Assembly: GCF_009601685.2 (NCBI RefSeq)
Contig: NZ_CP045701.2
Coordinates: 1,550,001 to 1,614,000, forward strand
DNA from: Pseudomonas brassicacearum
GTDB taxonomy: Bacteria > Pseudomonadota > Gammaproteobacteria > Pseudomonadales > Pseudomonadaceae
Length of the DNA stretch: 64,000 bases
Reading direction: 5' to 3'
In this document: positions 43,352 through 52,966 of the stretch, piece by piece
Position numbering within the stretch: position 1 is the stretch's first letter
Layout: each line of letters starts with the position of its first letter
Translations under genes and position numbers: made by a program
Notes under the pieces: generated by a model
What the model was told of the DNA's origin: nothing
What the model saw: the letters and a program-made list of their open reading frames with translations, nothing else
Databases searched by the model: none

Positions 43352-44293
43352 TCAACGCTGGATTTCGCGGTCGCGGTCCAGTTCGTAAGGCAGGTCAAGC
43401 AACTGCAACGCTGGGCCTTCCAAAGCACCGAGGTGAATGTCGCCCTCTACTGCTGCTTCGGCCTGCAAGACCGCTAGCAGTTCAATGTATCGCTCGGATC
43501 GAGCGGCAATCACCACTTCGCCGATGGAACTGCCGTGAGTGGGGGAGAACAGCGCTGTGCCGGGTTCTGGCAGTTCGCTGGCGTCCAGCTGCAGGCGATA
43601 CAGGCGTCGCTTGAGCTTGCCCAGGTATTGCATGCGGGCGACGATTTCCTGGCCGGTGTAGCAGCCTTTCTTGAAACTGACGCCGCCGACGGCTTGCAGG
43701 TTGAGCATCTGTGGGATGAACAGTTCGCGGGTGGCCGGCATGACCTGGCCGATCCCGGCGCGAATCTGGCCCAGCAGCCAGGGGTTGAGGTCCGCCTCGG
43801 TCAGTTCTGCGCCCAGGCGGGTTTGCAATGTCTGTGACTGTTCGGCGGGGACCCACAGTTCAGCGCGGCCGGGAGATACGCGGATGGCGATCAAGGCGTC
43901 ATGGCGTGCCACGCTGTCGGTGTCGCTCGGTAGTTCGAGGCCCAGGCCGGCCAGCGCCTTGTCGGCGTTTTCCAGGCCGAAGCGAACCCAGGCCGCGCTT
44001 TCGTCGGTGAGCTTGGATTTGGAGAACACGGCATATTTTTTCAGGTCGGCCAGTTGCGGTTCGAGCAGTTCGGTGGCCATGGCCATCAACACGCCGTCGC
44101 CTTGGAGCAGGATGCGGAAGCTCGATTGCATCCGGCCTTTCTGGGTGCAGCGGGCGCCGAGGCTGGCCCGGCTGTCGCTCAGGTAGTCGAGGTTGCAGGT
44201 CAATTGGCCTTGCAGGAATTTGCCGGCATCCACGCCGCGGACCGCGAGAACGCCTTCGTGGGACAGGGTGCAGAAAAAAGCGGAATCAGCCAT
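43352..44293 (-). CDS. ygfZ: Folate-binding protein YgfZ, Fe-S cluster repair factor
   Basis: 313 residues with the YgfZ/GcvT-like fold; the diagnostic K-x-C-Y-x-G-Q motif reads KKGCYTGQEIVARMQYLGKLKRRLY. YgfZ uses folate to keep some Fe-S enzymes active. It is divergent from sdhE-ygfX, and the same neighbours occur in E. coli. Confidence 0.92.
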   Translation of the reverse strand: MADSAFFCTLSHEGVLAVRGVDAGKFLQGQLTCNLDYLSDSRASLGARCTQKGRMQSSFRILLQGDGVLMAMATELLEPQLADLKKYAVFSKSKLTDESAAWVRFGLENADKALAGLGLELPSDTDSVARHDALIAIRVSPGRAELWVPAEQSQTLQTRLGAELTEADLNPWLLGQIRAGIGQVMPATRELFIPQMLNLQAVGGVSFKKGCYTGQEIVARMQYLGKLKRRLYRLQLDASELPEPGTALFSPTHGSSIGEVVIAARSERYIELLAVLQAEAAVEGDIHLGALEGPALQLLDLPYELDRDREIQR

Positions 44294-44442
44294 GGGTCAT
44301 CGCAGGATAAAAAGTCTGGCAGACATCATAAGGGGACGCCCTTGAAATGGGTAGTTCACAAAGGATCGGTGGTGCCCGACCAAAGCTGTCTGTTGCGCGG
44401 CAGCGGGGCCTGTATACTTGCGCTCTATTTGAGGAGCGCTCC

Positions 44443-44697
44443 ATGGTCGAAGATGTAGAACTGAATCGCCTCTACTGGCACAGCCGCCGCGGCATGCTTG
44501 AGCTGGACGTGTTGCTGGTGCCATTCGTCAAAGAGGTTTATCCCCATCTCAATGAAGTCGACCGTGCGTGCTATGTCCGCCTGCTCGAATGCGAGGATCA
44601 GGACATGTTTGGCTGGTTCATGGAGCGCAGCGAATCCGAAGACCCTGAGCTGCAGCGCATGGTCCGGATGATCCTGGACCGTGTCCAGCCCAAGTAA
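44443..44697 (+). CDS. sdhE: Succinate dehydrogenase flavin assembly factor SdhE (CptB)
   Basis: 84 residues, DUF339 fold, with the conserved RGxxE motif ([12 protein letters not shown]) needed for FAD attachment to Sdh[26 protein letters not shown] is family-typical. GAGGAG precedes the ATG. It overlaps ygfX by 17 bases; in E. coli the pair has also been described as the antitoxin/toxin CptB/CptA. Confidence 0.93.
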   Translation: MVEDVELNRLYWHSRRGMLELDVLLVPFVKEVYPHLNEVDRACYVRLLECEDQDMFGWFMERSESEDPELQRMVRMILDRVQPK

Positions 44698-45133
44698 TCG
44701 CTTCGAATGCCGCTGGCAGGCCTCCGGGCAACTGCTGGCGGCCTATCTGCTGGCCCAGGTGTTTGCCCTGGGGGCATTGTTCCTGTTGTCCGCCCCCTCC
44801 TGGGTCGTGGCGCTTGGCGTTGTATTGTGCCTGGCCCATGGCGCCTGGGTGATCCCCCGATATGTAGTGCTGACCCATCGTCGGGCTTTCTGCGGGTTGC
44901 GTCGTAATAACGCTGGCTGGCAACTCTGGAGCCGGGCCGATGGGTGGCGGCCTGTGCAGCTGCGCCCCGATAGCTTGGCGCTGCCGATGATCATCGTGCT
45001 GCGTTTTCGCTTGCAGGGTGAGTGGCGGGTCCGCTCGCTGTGCGTGCCGCGCGACGCGCTGGCGCCGGATATTCATCGGCGCCTGCGGGTGCGGCTCAGG
45101 TTCAGTCGGCGTAGGTGGGCGGCACCAGGATAG
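44681..45133 (+). CDS. ygfX: YgfX/CptA family membrane protein
   Basis: 150 residues, start GTG within the end of sdhE. Two short hydrophobic segments ([37 protein letters not shown]) and a soluble C-terminal domain match YgfX. In E. coli it interacts with cytoskeletal proteins and is described as a toxin countered by SdhE. The 3' end overlaps the convergent nadB end by 32 bases. Confidence 0.82.
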   Translation: MSSPSNRFECRWQASGQLLAAYLLAQVFALGALFLLSAPSWVVALGVVLCLAHGAWVIPRYVVLTHRRAFCGLRRNNAGWQLWSRADGWRPVQLRPDSLALPMIIVLRFRLQGEWRVRSLCVPRDALAPDIHRRLRVRLRFSRRRWAAPG

Positions 45134-46718
45134 TGTCCAGTGCCTCGGGCAGCAGGTCCGGGTAGTCCAAGGTGTAATGCAGCCCCCGGCTTTCCTTGCG
45201 CGCCATGGCCGAGCGAATCATCAGTTCGGCCACCTGGGCCAGGTTGCGCAGCTCGATCAGGTCGCGACTGACTTTATAGTTGCTGTAGAACTCGTCGATT
45301 TCATCCAGCAGCAAGCGCACCCGATGTTGGGCCCGTTGCAGGCGCTTGTTGGTGCGCACGATGCCCACATAGTCCCACATGAATCGCCGCAGTTCGTCCC
45401 AGTTGTGGGCGATGATCACATCTTCGTCCGAGTCGGTGACCTGGCTGGCGTCCCACGAGGGCAGGGCGGCAGGAATGGCGATCTGCGGCAATTGCGCCAG
45501 GATGTCTGCCGCCGCCGAGCGGGCGTAGACGAAACATTCCAGCAGCGAGTTGCTGGCCATGCGGTTGGCGCCGTGCAGGCCGGTGAAGCTGGTTTCGCCA
45601 ATGGCATACAGCCCGGGTACGTCGGTGCGGCCCTGTTGGTCGACCATCACGCCACCGCAGGTGTAGTGCGCGGCTGGCACCACCGGGATCGGTTGCTTGG
45701 TGATGTCGATGGAAAACTCCAGGCAGCGTTCGTACACCGTCGGGAAGTGGCTCTTGATGAACGCTTCGGGCTTGTGGCTGATGTCCAGGTAAACGCAATC
45801 GATACCCAGGCGCTTCATTTCATGGTCGATGGCCCGGGCGACGATGTCCCGCGGGGCCAGTTCGGCGCGCGGATCGAAGCGCTGCATGAAGCGTTCGCCG
45901 TTGGGGAGCTTCAAGAGGGCCCCTTCGCCACGCAGGGCTTCGGTCACCAGGAAGCTCTTGGCCAGTGGGTGATAGAGGCAGGTCGGGTGGAACTGGTTGA
46001 ACTCCAGGTTCGCCACCCGGCAACCCGAACGCCAGGCCATGGCGATGCCATCGCCGCAGGCACCGTCGGGGTTGCTGGTATAAAGGTAGACTTTCGCTGC
46101 GCCGCCAGACGCCAGGATGACGAAGCGCGCGCCGTAGGTGTCGACTTCGCCAGTGCCGCGATTGAGCACGTAGGCACCGAGGCAGCGATCACCGTCCAGG
46201 CCCAGGCGTTTTTCGGTGATCAGGTCGACCGCGACGCGCTGTTCCAGCAATTCGATGTTTGGCCGTTGTCGCGCCTGGGCGAGCAGGGTCTTGAAGATCG
46301 CTGCGCCAGTGGCGTCGGCCGCGTGGATAATGCGCCGATGGCTGTGACCGCCTTCGCGCGTCAGGTGAAACTCGAAACCGCCGTCTTCGGTCCCCGATTG
46401 TTCGTCACGGGTAAACGGCACGCCCTGGTCGATCAGCCACTGGATCGCTTCCCGGCTGTGTTCCACGGTGAAACGCACCGCTTGGGGATTGCAAAGGCCA
46501 CCGCCGGCGTTGAGGGTGTCGTTGACATGGGATTCAATGGTGTCGGTATCGTCCAGCACGGCTGCGACGCCGCCCTGGGCCCAGAAGGTCGAACCGTTGG
46601 CCAGGTCACCCTTGCTCAGCACTGCAATGCGCAAATGCCCAGGCAAGGTCAGTGCAAGGCTCAATCCAGCGGCTCCGCTGCCGATTACCAGAACATCGTG
46701 TTGAAATTGTTGGCTCAT
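45102..46718 (-). CDS. nadB: L-aspartate oxidase
   Basis: 538 residues. FAD Rossmann motif [13 protein letters not shown] at the N-terminus, [38 protein letters not shown] and [26 protein letters not shown], followed by the helical C-terminal domain. It oxidises aspartate to iminoaspartate for NAD synthesis. It is divergent from algU, as in other pseudomonads. Confidence 0.95.
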   Translation of the reverse strand: MSQQFQHDVLVIGSGAAGLSLALTLPGHLRIAVLSKGDLANGSTFWAQGGVAAVLDDTDTIESHVNDTLNAGGGLCNPQAVRFTVEHSREAIQWLIDQGVPFTRDEQSGTEDGGFEFHLTREGGHSHRRIIHAADATGAAIFKTLLAQARQRPNIELLEQRVAVDLITEKRLGLDGDRCLGAYVLNRGTGEVDTYGARFVILASGGAAKVYLYTSNPDGACGDGIAMAWRSGCRVANLEFNQFHPTCLYHPLAKSFLVTEALRGEGALLKLPNGERFMQRFDPRAELAPRDIVARAIDHEMKRLGIDCVYLDISHKPEAFIKSHFPTVYERCLEFSIDITKQPIPVVPAAHYTCGGVMVDQQGRTDVPGLYAIGETSFTGLHGANRMASNSLLECFVYARSAAADILAQLPQIAIPAALPSWDASQVTDSDEDVIIAHNWDELRRFMWDYVGIVRTNKRLQRAQHRVRLLLDEIDEFYSNYKVSRDLIELRNLAQVAELMIRSAMARKESRGLHYTLDYPDLLPEALDTILVPPTYAD

Positions 46719-46995
46719 TCGAATGGTTTCCGCTCAAGGCGACCCGGGTCGGGGTTGGCGCAAGACACCGCTTCAGCAGGTCAGGCAGCCACGCAGCCCA
46801 CTAGTATATAGAGGGGGGGATCGGCACAATAGCCGGGCATTCATGGCAATGTGAAACCAGCGTGACAGAAAAGCGACACGCTTCGTCGGATCGCCGGTTT
46901 TGGTACAAAGTCGATAAGGCCACCGTTTCGAGGACGAACGTTGTTTATCTCGTCACGGTTGGCTGATATTGAGTGGACAACGCAATAAATAGAGG

Positions 46996-47022
46996 GAACT
47001 TTTGCCAAGCGCCTACGTTCAA
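46996..47022 (+). promoter_or_regulatory. Candidate distal AlgU-type promoter of algU
   Basis: GAACTT (46996-47001) with TTCAAT around 47018-47023 at a 16-17 base spacing resembles the AlgU/sigma-E consensus GAACTT-N16/17-TCtgA, though the -10 is weaker than at the proximal site. The 558-base gap otherwise contains the nadB promoter and no gene that I can support. Confidence 0.5.
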
Positions 47023-47190
47023 TAGACGGTTGTCTGCAAAAGGGAGCAGCGTCGGGTTGGTGCAAGATTTCGATTGGAGTCTCTGCCGTCAGGCCCGGTG
47101 ACAGATTATTCGCGCAGCCGGGGAATCTCCTGCTGCGTTTTTCGTGCGTGCCGAGATCAGAGCGCGCCGGAAACTTGCTTGGAAGGGGGA

Positions 47191-47217
47191 GAACTTTTGC
47201 GAAAAGCCCGAGTCTAT
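47191..47217 (+). promoter_or_regulatory. AlgU (sigma-22) autoregulated promoter of algU
   Basis: GAACTT (47191-47196), exactly 16 bases, then TCTAT (47213-47217), 60 bases before the algU start. This closely matches the known P. aeruginosa algU promoter, so algU is expected to activate itself. Confidence 0.8.
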
Positions 47218-47276
47218 GGTTGCAAGCCCGGTCAATTAGTAATGCAAGCCTCCTTCGAGCTTATCGAGGAGTGTTC

Positions 47277-47858
47277 ATGCTAACCCAGGAAGAGGATCAG
47301 CAGCTGGTCGAGCGCGTCCAACGCGGCGACAAGCGAGCTTTCGATCTGCTAGTGCTGAAATACCAGCACAAAATTCTCGGGTTGATCGTGCGTTTCGTGC
47401 ACGACACCCATGAAGCGCAGGATGTCGCTCAGGAAGCCTTCATCAAGGCCTACCGCGCACTTGGTAATTTTCGCGGGGACAGCGCGTTTTACACGTGGCT
47501 TTACCGCATCGCCATCAACACGGCGAAAAACTATCTGGTTTCACGCGGCCGCCGGCCGCCGGATAGCGATGTAAGTTCTGAAGATGCCGAGTTCTATGAT
47601 GGCGATCATGGCCTCAAGGATCTCGAGTCACCAGAACGCGCGTTGCTGCGGGATGAGATTGAAGGCACTGTCCATCGAACCATCCAGCAATTGCCCGAAG
47701 ATTTGCGTACGGCTTTAACTTTACGTGAATTCGACGGTCTGAGTTACGAAGACATTGCGAGCGTCATGCAATGTCCTGTGGGCACCGTGCGCTCCCGGAT
47801 TTTCCGCGCTCGGGAGGCCATTGATAAAGCCCTGCAACCGTTGTTGCAGGAAAACTAG
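47277..47858 (+). CDS. algU: RNA polymerase sigma factor AlgU (RpoE, sigma-22)
   Basis: 193 residues, ECF sigma factor: region 2 (FDLLVLKYQHKILGLIVRFVHDTHEAQDVAQEAFIKAYRALGNFRGDSAFYTWLYRIAINTAKNYL) and region 4 (LPEDLRTALTLREFDGLSYEDIASVMQCPVGTVRSRIFRAREAI). It is the usual length. It drives the envelope-stress response and alginate genes, and is held by MucA encoded next. Conserved gene order identifies it as AlgU. Confidence 0.96.
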   Translation: MLTQEEDQQLVERVQRGDKRAFDLLVLKYQHKILGLIVRFVHDTHEAQDVAQEAFIKAYRALGNFRGDSAFYTWLYRIAINTAKNYLVSRGRRPPDSDVSSEDAEFYDGDHGLKDLESPERALLRDEIEGTVHRTIQQLPEDLRTALTLREFDGLSYEDIASVMQCPVGTVRSRIFRAREAIDKALQPLLQEN

Positions 47859-47889
47859 AGACAGCGGCGACAGCCAAGAGAGGAACGCC

Positions 47890-48477
47890 ATGAGTCGTGA
47901 AGCCCTGCAGGAATCGCTGTCCGCAGTGATGGATAACGAAGCGGACGAACTGGAGTTACGTCGGGTATTGAATGCCTTCGACGATGTTGAAACCCGTGAG
48001 ACCTGGGCTCGTTACCAGATCGCCCGGGCTGTGATGCACAAGGACTTGTTGCTTCCACGCCTGGACATCGCTGCGGCCGTTTCTGCTGCATTGGCTGACG
48101 AAGCCGTACCGGCTAAAGCTTCACGCGGACCATGGCGCAGCCTGGGTCGCCTGGCGGTAGCCGCTTCGGTCACCGTGGCTGTACTGGCCGGTGTGCGCCT
48201 GTACAATCAGGATGAGATTGCCGGCGTGCAAATGGCGCAGCAGTCCACCCAACCAGGTCTGACGGCTCCACAGGTCAAGGGCCCAGCGGTATTGGCCGGT
48301 TACAGCGAAGGTTCGGAAACCGCAGGCCCGATGGTCAACGGTGTTCTGCAAGGCCAACCTGGCTGGCATGATCAGCGTCTGCCAAACTACCTGCGTCAGC
48401 ATGCTCAGCAAGCTGCCCTGAAAGGTACTGAAAGCGCGCTGCCTTACGCCCGTGCAGCCAGCCTGGAAAACCGTTAA
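47890..48477 (+). CDS. mucA: Anti-sigma factor MucA
   Basis: 195 residues, the length of intact MucA. N-terminal AlgU-binding part (REALQESLSAVMDNEADELELRRVLNAFDDVETRETWARYQIARAVMH), one membrane helix (LGRLAVAASVTVAVLAGVRLY, about 85-105) and a periplasmic tail that is the target of regulated proteolysis. There is no truncation of the kind that causes mucoidy. The ATG at 47890 follows AGAGGAA. Confidence 0.95.
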   Translation: MSREALQESLSAVMDNEADELELRRVLNAFDDVETRETWARYQIARAVMHKDLLLPRLDIAAAVSAALADEAVPAKASRGPWRSLGRLAVAASVTVAVLAGVRLYNQDEIAGVQMAQQSTQPGLTAPQVKGPAVLAGYSEGSETAGPMVNGVLQGQPGWHDQRLPNYLRQHAQQAALKGTESALPYARAASLENR

Positions 48478-48489
48478 TAAGGAAAACCA

Positions 48490-49437
48490 TTGCGCGCCAT
48501 ACCTCTATTCACGCTTCTGCTTGGTGGCTGGTGTGCGATTCCAGCCCATGCCGATGAGGCTCAGGATTGGTTGAATCGCCTGAGTCAAGCCGAGCAGCAG
48601 CAGAGCTTCCAGGGCACTTTCGTTTACGAGCGCAACGGTAGTTTTTCTACCCATAACATCTGGCATCGCGTCCAGGATGGAAAAGTCCGCGAGCGGTTAC
48701 TCCAACTCGACGGCTCGGCACAGGAAGTCCTGCGCATTGATGGGCATACTCAATGCGTCAGTGGCTCCTTGATCGCGGGGCTGGGCAATACGCCTGACGG
48801 CACCTCACGTACGCTTGATCCGCAAAAACTCAAGAATTGGTATGACCTGGCCGTCATTGGCAAGTCGCGTGTGGCCGGGCGTCAAGCGGTCATTGTGGCG
48901 TTGACGCCCAAGGACCAGCATCGCTATGGCTTCGAGCTGCACCTGGACAAAGAGACCGGCCTGCCGCTCAAGTCCCTGTTGCTCAATGACAAGGGCCAGT
49001 TGCTCGAACGTTTCCAGTTCACCCGCTTGAATGTCGCCGCGCCGACAGACGGTGATCTGCAAGCCAGCGCCGAATGCAAGGCTGTCGCGCAGGATTCCGG
49101 CAAGGCCGTCGCGGTGAAAACCGCCTGGCACTCGGATTGGCTTCCGCCTGGCTTCGAGCTGACCAGCAGTGCTGTGCGCAAGGACCCGGACACCCATGTC
49201 CAAGTCAGCAGCTTGATGTACGACGATGGCTTGGCGCGTTTCTCGGTGTTCCTGGAACCGTTGAACGGCGCCACCGCCACCGATACCCGTACTCAGCTCG
49301 GCCCGACGGCTGCCGTCTCCCGCAGGCTCACGACGCCCCAGGGCGAAATGATGGTCACGGTGGTCGGTGAGATTCCTATCGGTACGGCGGAACGGATCGC
49401 ACTTTCCATGCGCTCCGACGTCACGGCGACCCAATAG
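48490..49437 (+). CDS. mucB: Periplasmic negative regulator MucB (RseB family)
   Basis: 315 residues, signal peptide (cleavage near AIPAHADEAQ), then the two RseB/MucB domains (DWLNRLSQAEQQQSFQGTFVYERNGSFSTHNIWHRV..; C-terminal WLPPGFELTSSAVRKDP). It shields MucA from AlgW/DegS-type cleavage until lipids or misfolded porins appear. The start is TTG, with AAGGA seven bases upstream and 12 bases after mucA. Confidence 0.93.
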   Translation: MRAIPLFTLLLGGWCAIPAHADEAQDWLNRLSQAEQQQSFQGTFVYERNGSFSTHNIWHRVQDGKVRERLLQLDGSAQEVLRIDGHTQCVSGSLIAGLGNTPDGTSRTLDPQKLKNWYDLAVIGKSRVAGRQAVIVALTPKDQHRYGFELHLDKETGLPLKSLLLNDKGQLLERFQFTRLNVAAPTDGDLQASAECKAVAQDSGKAVAVKTAWHSDWLPPGFELTSSAVRKDPDTHVQVSSLMYDDGLARFSVFLEPLNGATATDTRTQLGPTAAVSRRLTTPQGEMMVTVVGEIPIGTAERIALSMRSDVTATQ

Positions 49438-49672
49438 CCTGCTTGATTGGATGGGTGGTTCGATTGCGCGAGAGGCTGATAATGCCAGGGCTTGATCGAA
49501 ATTCCGACACTTCCTGTCAGTATTTTCATTTGCCAAAACTCAGTTTTTTTTCTATAGGTCAGAGCCGCTCGGCCCTGGCCTTGTCTGTTTCCGGAACAAA
49601 AATACCGGCGTATCTTTTCCTGGTATTCCTTGCTCCATATCGCTTAACCATGCTCGTCGTAACGGGAGCCGT
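49438..49672. other. Gap between mucB and mucD, no mucC seen
   Basis: In P. aeruginosa mucC lies between mucB and mucD. Here 235 bases hold no frame resembling MucC. A run of eight T and a GGAAC..TATC stretch are present, but I cannot identify a promoter with confidence. Confidence 0.5.
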
Positions 49673-51103
49673 ATGTCGATACCACGCTTGAAAACCTATC
49701 TTTCCATCCTTGCCACCGTGCTTGTGCTCGGCCAGGCCGTTCCTGCCGTGGCGGTCGAGTTGCCCGACTTTACGCAATTGGTCGAACAGGCTTCGCCCGC
49801 CGTGGTGAACATCAGCACGACCCAGAAACTGCCGGACCGTCGCGTATCGGACCAGCAAATGCCGGACCTGGAAGGCCTGCCGCCGATGCTGCGTGAGTTC
49901 TTCGAGCGCGGCATGCCGCAACAACCCCGTTCGCCCGGCGGTGGTCGCCAGCGCGAAGCGCAATCCCTGGGTTCAGGTTTCATTATTTCGCCTGACGGCT
50001 ACATCCTGACCAATAACCATGTGATCGCCGATGCCGACGAAATCCTGGTACGCCTGGCCGATCGCAGCGAGCTCAAGGCCAAGCTGGTCGGCACCGATCC
50101 ACGTTCCGACGTGGCGCTGTTGAAAATCGAAGGCAAGGATCTGCCCGTGCTCAAGCTGGGCAAATCCCAGGACCTGAAAGCCGGCCAATGGGTCGTGGCC
50201 ATCGGTTCGCCGTTCGGCTTCGACCACACCGTGACCCAGGGTATTGTCAGCGCCATCGGTCGCAGCCTGCCGAACGAAAACTATGTGCCGTTCATCCAGA
50301 CCGACGTGCCGATCAACCCGGGTAACTCCGGTGGCCCGCTGTTCAACCTCGCGGGTGAAGTCGTCGGCATCAACTCCCAGATATATACCCGTTCGGGCGG
50401 CTTCATGGGGGTGTCCTTCGCGATTCCGATCGACGTTGCCATGGACGTGTCCAATCAACTGAAAAACGAAGGCAAGGTCAGCCGGGGCTGGTTGGGCGTG
50501 GTCATCCAGGAAGTGAACAAGGACCTGGCCGAGTCGTTCGGGCTGGAGAAACCCGCCGGTGCGCTGGTGGCGCAGATCCAGGAAGGCGGTCCGGCTGCGA
50601 AGGGCGGCCTGCAAGTGGGTGACGTGATCCTGAGCATGAATGGTCAGCCGATCATCATGTCTGCCGACCTGCCGCATTTGGTCGGTGCCCTCAAGGCCGG
50701 TGCCAAGGCCAATCTGGAGGTGATTCGCGAAGGCAAGCGCAAGAACGTCGAATTGACCGTCGGCGCCATTCCTGAAGAGGGCAAGGAGTTGGATTCGCTG
50801 CCCAAGTCTGGCGTGGAGCGCAGCAGCAACCGTCTGGGTGTGGCTGTGGTCGAGCTGACCGACGAGCAGAAGCGCACCCTGGAGCTGCAGGGCGGGGTGG
50901 TGATCAAGGAAGTGCAGGATGGTCCTGCCGCCATGATCGGCCTGCAACCAGGCGACATCATCACTCACTTGAACAACCAGGCAATCGGTTCGGCCAAGGA
51001 GTTCACCGACATCGCCAAGGCGCTGCCGAAGAATCGTTCGGTCTCGATGCGGGTCCTGCGCCAGGGGCGTGCAAGCTTCATCACCTTCAAGCTGGCCGAA
51101 TGA
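49673..51103 (+). CDS. mucD: Periplasmic serine protease MucD (DegP/HtrA family)
   Basis: 476 residues: signal peptide (cleavage near VAVELPD), trypsin-like domain with catalytic His in YILTNNHVIADA, Asp in DPRSDVALLKIEG and Ser in INPGNSGGPLFN, then two PDZ domains (about 265-360 and 385-470; SRGWLGVVIQEVN.. and NRLGVAVVELT..). It clears misfolded envelope proteins and restrains AlgU. GGGAG precedes the ATG. A strong terminator follows. Confidence 0.95.
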   Translation: MSIPRLKTYLSILATVLVLGQAVPAVAVELPDFTQLVEQASPAVVNISTTQKLPDRRVSDQQMPDLEGLPPMLREFFERGMPQQPRSPGGGRQREAQSLGSGFIISPDGYILTNNHVIADADEILVRLADRSELKAKLVGTDPRSDVALLKIEGKDLPVLKLGKSQDLKAGQWVVAIGSPFGFDHTVTQGIVSAIGRSLPNENYVPFIQTDVPINPGNSGGPLFNLAGEVVGINSQIYTRSGGFMGVSFAIPIDVAMDVSNQLKNEGKVSRGWLGVVIQEVNKDLAESFGLEKPAGALVAQIQEGGPAAKGGLQVGDVILSMNGQPIIMSADLPHLVGALKAGAKANLEVIREGKRKNVELTVGAIPEEGKELDSLPKSGVERSSNRLGVAVVELTDEQKRTLELQGGVVIKEVQDGPAAMIGLQPGDIITHLNNQAIGSAKEFTDIAKALPKNRSVSMRVLRQGRASFITFKLAE

Positions 51104-51117
51104 TCGGTTAGCGGCTC

Positions 51118-51152
51118 AAAAAAAACCGCCTCGATAGAGGCGGTTTTTTATT
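51118..51152 (+). terminator. Rho-independent terminator of the algU-mucABD operon
   Basis: AAAACCGCCTC-loop-GAGGCGGTTTT stem with a T run, 15 bases after mucD. Flanking A and T runs would let it serve the convergent protease gene too. Confidence 0.92.
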
Positions 51153-51165
51153 GTCTGGCAAATGC

Positions 51166-52599
51166 TCAGCCCATCATGTCCTTGACCATGCGTTCCTGCT
51201 CCATGAGTTCCCGCTGCCGGGCATCGATGCGTGACGACAGGGGGAAATTGGTACCGGCGCGCCGTTTGGCGAAGTCCAATTGTTGAATGGCTTGCCGGTA
51301 GTCGCCCACCAGTGCGAAGTACTCGGCACGAGCCTGATGCAGGCCAATGATGTTGCCTGACAGCCCGCGTGTCTCGGCCACCATGTACCAGACGTCCGGA
51401 TCATCCGGACGGGTCTTGAGCAAGCTCTCCAGGGCCTTCTCGGCATCGGCGGGACGGTTCTGCTTGAGCAGTAGATCGACACGTACCTGGTTGAGCGGAT
51501 AGTTGCCCGGGTATTGGCTCAGCATTCGGTCGACGCGCGATTGAGCGTCGGCCAGTTTGTTGCTGGTGATGTCCAGGTCCACCTGGGCGAGGTTGTAGAT
51601 GATCTCGTTGGGCGATTTGGCCAGCAGCGCCTTGAGGTTCTCCCGTGCTTCATTCAACTGGCCGCCCTTGATCTGCGCGATCGCCAGGCCATAGCGTGCC
51701 ACGTCGTTCTTCGGGTTCTCATCCAGCTGTGCCCGGAAGCGCTTGGCGCCCAGGCCGGGGGTTTGCTCATAGATCAACTGCACCCGTGCTCGAATCAGTT
51801 GATAGCGCACACTGTCCTCGATGCCGCCCGGCTTGGCCTGTTCGGCGCGGTTGCGGGTGTCGGCGATCCGGGATTCGGTCACCGGGTGAGTCAGCAGGAA
51901 TTCCGGGGGCTTGGCGTCGAACCGGTACTGGCGCATCAGACGTTCGAACATGGTCGGCATGGACCGCGGATCGTAGCCGGCCTTTTCCAGGTTCTGAATG
52001 CCGATGCGGTCGGCTTCCTGTTCGTTCTGGCGAGAAAAGCGCCGTTGTTCCTGGATAGCGGCGGCCTGGGTCCCGGCGATGGCCGCGATCCCGGCGTCAC
52101 CGCCACCGGCGGCGGCGATCACGATGCCGGCCAGCAGCGCGGCCATCATTGGCACCTGCATGCGCTGCTGGGCCTCGACGCCGCGGGCGAAGTGGCGTTG
52201 TGACAAGTGCGCCAGTTCGTGGGCCATGACCGAGGCGTATTCGCCTTCGGTCTGTGCGTTGAGGAACAGGCCGCCGTTGACCCCGACAATTCCGCCAGGC
52301 GCGGCGAAGGCGTTGAGCTGCGGGCTGTTGATCAGGATGAATTCCAGGCGCCGGTCGTTGACCTGGCTGGTTTCCACCAGTTTATAGACGCTGGATTCGA
52401 CGTAGTCCTTGAGCTGCGGGTCGTTGAGCTGTGAAACCTGGCTGCGCAGCAGGGCCAGCCAGGCGCGGCCCAGTTGGTGCTCCTGCTCTGGCGAGACGAT
52501 GGCAGAACTGGCATCGCCAAGTGACGGCAAGTCGTCGGCGAAGCCCGGTGAGGCAAGCAGGCAAGCAAGCGTCAGCAGGGTGGGGCGCAGAAATGTCAT
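51166..52599 (-). CDS. M48 family metalloprotease with TPR repeats (BepA/YfgC-like)
   Basis: 477 residues: signal peptide (cleavage near SPGFADDLPS), zinc protease domain with HELAHLSQRHFARG (HExxH) and the third ligand Glu in QNEQEADRIGIQNLEKAGYDP, a short Ala/Gly-rich hydrophobic segment, and C-terminal TPR-like helices (about 300-470). The layout is that of BepA, which checks LptD/BAM assembly in the periplasm. ATG 52599 gives a clean signal peptide; a TTG at 52620 would add seven residues. Confidence 0.88.
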   Translation of the reverse strand: MTFLRPTLLTLACLLASPGFADDLPSLGDASSAIVSPEQEHQLGRAWLALLRSQVSQLNDPQLKDYVESSVYKLVETSQVNDRRLEFILINSPQLNAFAAPGGIVGVNGGLFLNAQTEGEYASVMAHELAHLSQRHFARGVEAQQRMQVPMMAALLAGIVIAAAGGGDAGIAAIAGTQAAAIQEQRRFSRQNEQEADRIGIQNLEKAGYDPRSMPTMFERLMRQYRFDAKPPEFLLTHPVTESRIADTRNRAEQAKPGGIEDSVRYQLIRARVQLIYEQTPGLGAKRFRAQLDENPKNDVARYGLAIAQIKGGQLNEARENLKALLAKSPNEIIYNLAQVDLDITSNKLADAQSRVDRMLSQYPGNYPLNQVRVDLLLKQNRPADAEKALESLLKTRPDDPDVWYMVAETRGLSGNIIGLHQARAEYFALVGDYRQAIQQLDFAKRRAGTNFPLSSRIDARQRELMEQERMVKDMMG

Positions 52600-52697
52600 G
52601 CACGAGGCCTTCGTTGACAAAGACCCTACTGTAGCCGGACACCGGGCCCGGGACCAGATATTCTAGGCCGCTCAACGATCTGCCGCGGAGTGAACCC

Positions 52698-52937
52698 ATG
52701 ACTGATGCTGTAGCCCACGATGCCGAACTGGACGCCAGCGGCCTGAACTGTCCGTTGCCGTTGCTCAAGGCCAAGCTGGAACTCAATCGCCTGGCCAGCG
52801 GCAGTGTGCTCAAGGTGATCGCCACGGATGCGGGCTCCCAACGTGATTTTCGCACCTTCGCCCGATTGGCCGGTCATACGCTGCTGCGTGAAGAAGACGA
52901 TAACGGCGTCTACCGTTACTGGCTGAAAAAGGCCTGA
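52698..52937 (+). CDS. TusA family sulfurtransferase-like protein
   Basis: 79 residues, one TusA domain: DAELDASGLNCPLPLLKAKLELNRLASGSVLKVIATDAGSQRDFRTFARLAGH. The CPxP motif with the sulfur-carrying Cys is present. It is a second-type TusA (YedF-like) rather than the tRNA-thiolation TusA, judging by the neighbour; the sulfur acceptor is unknown. It is followed 29 bases later by the PerM-like gene, a frequent pairing in Pseudomonas. Confidence 0.87.
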   Translation: MTDAVAHDAELDASGLNCPLPLLKAKLELNRLASGSVLKVIATDAGSQRDFRTFARLAGHTLLREEDDNGVYRYWLKKA

Positions 52938-52966
52938 AAACCGACAGCGTCTCTTAAGGATTTTTA

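Noticed and set aside
47890..48477. Possible mucoidy mutation in mucA
   Set aside because: The frame is complete at 195 residues with a normal membrane segment and tail.
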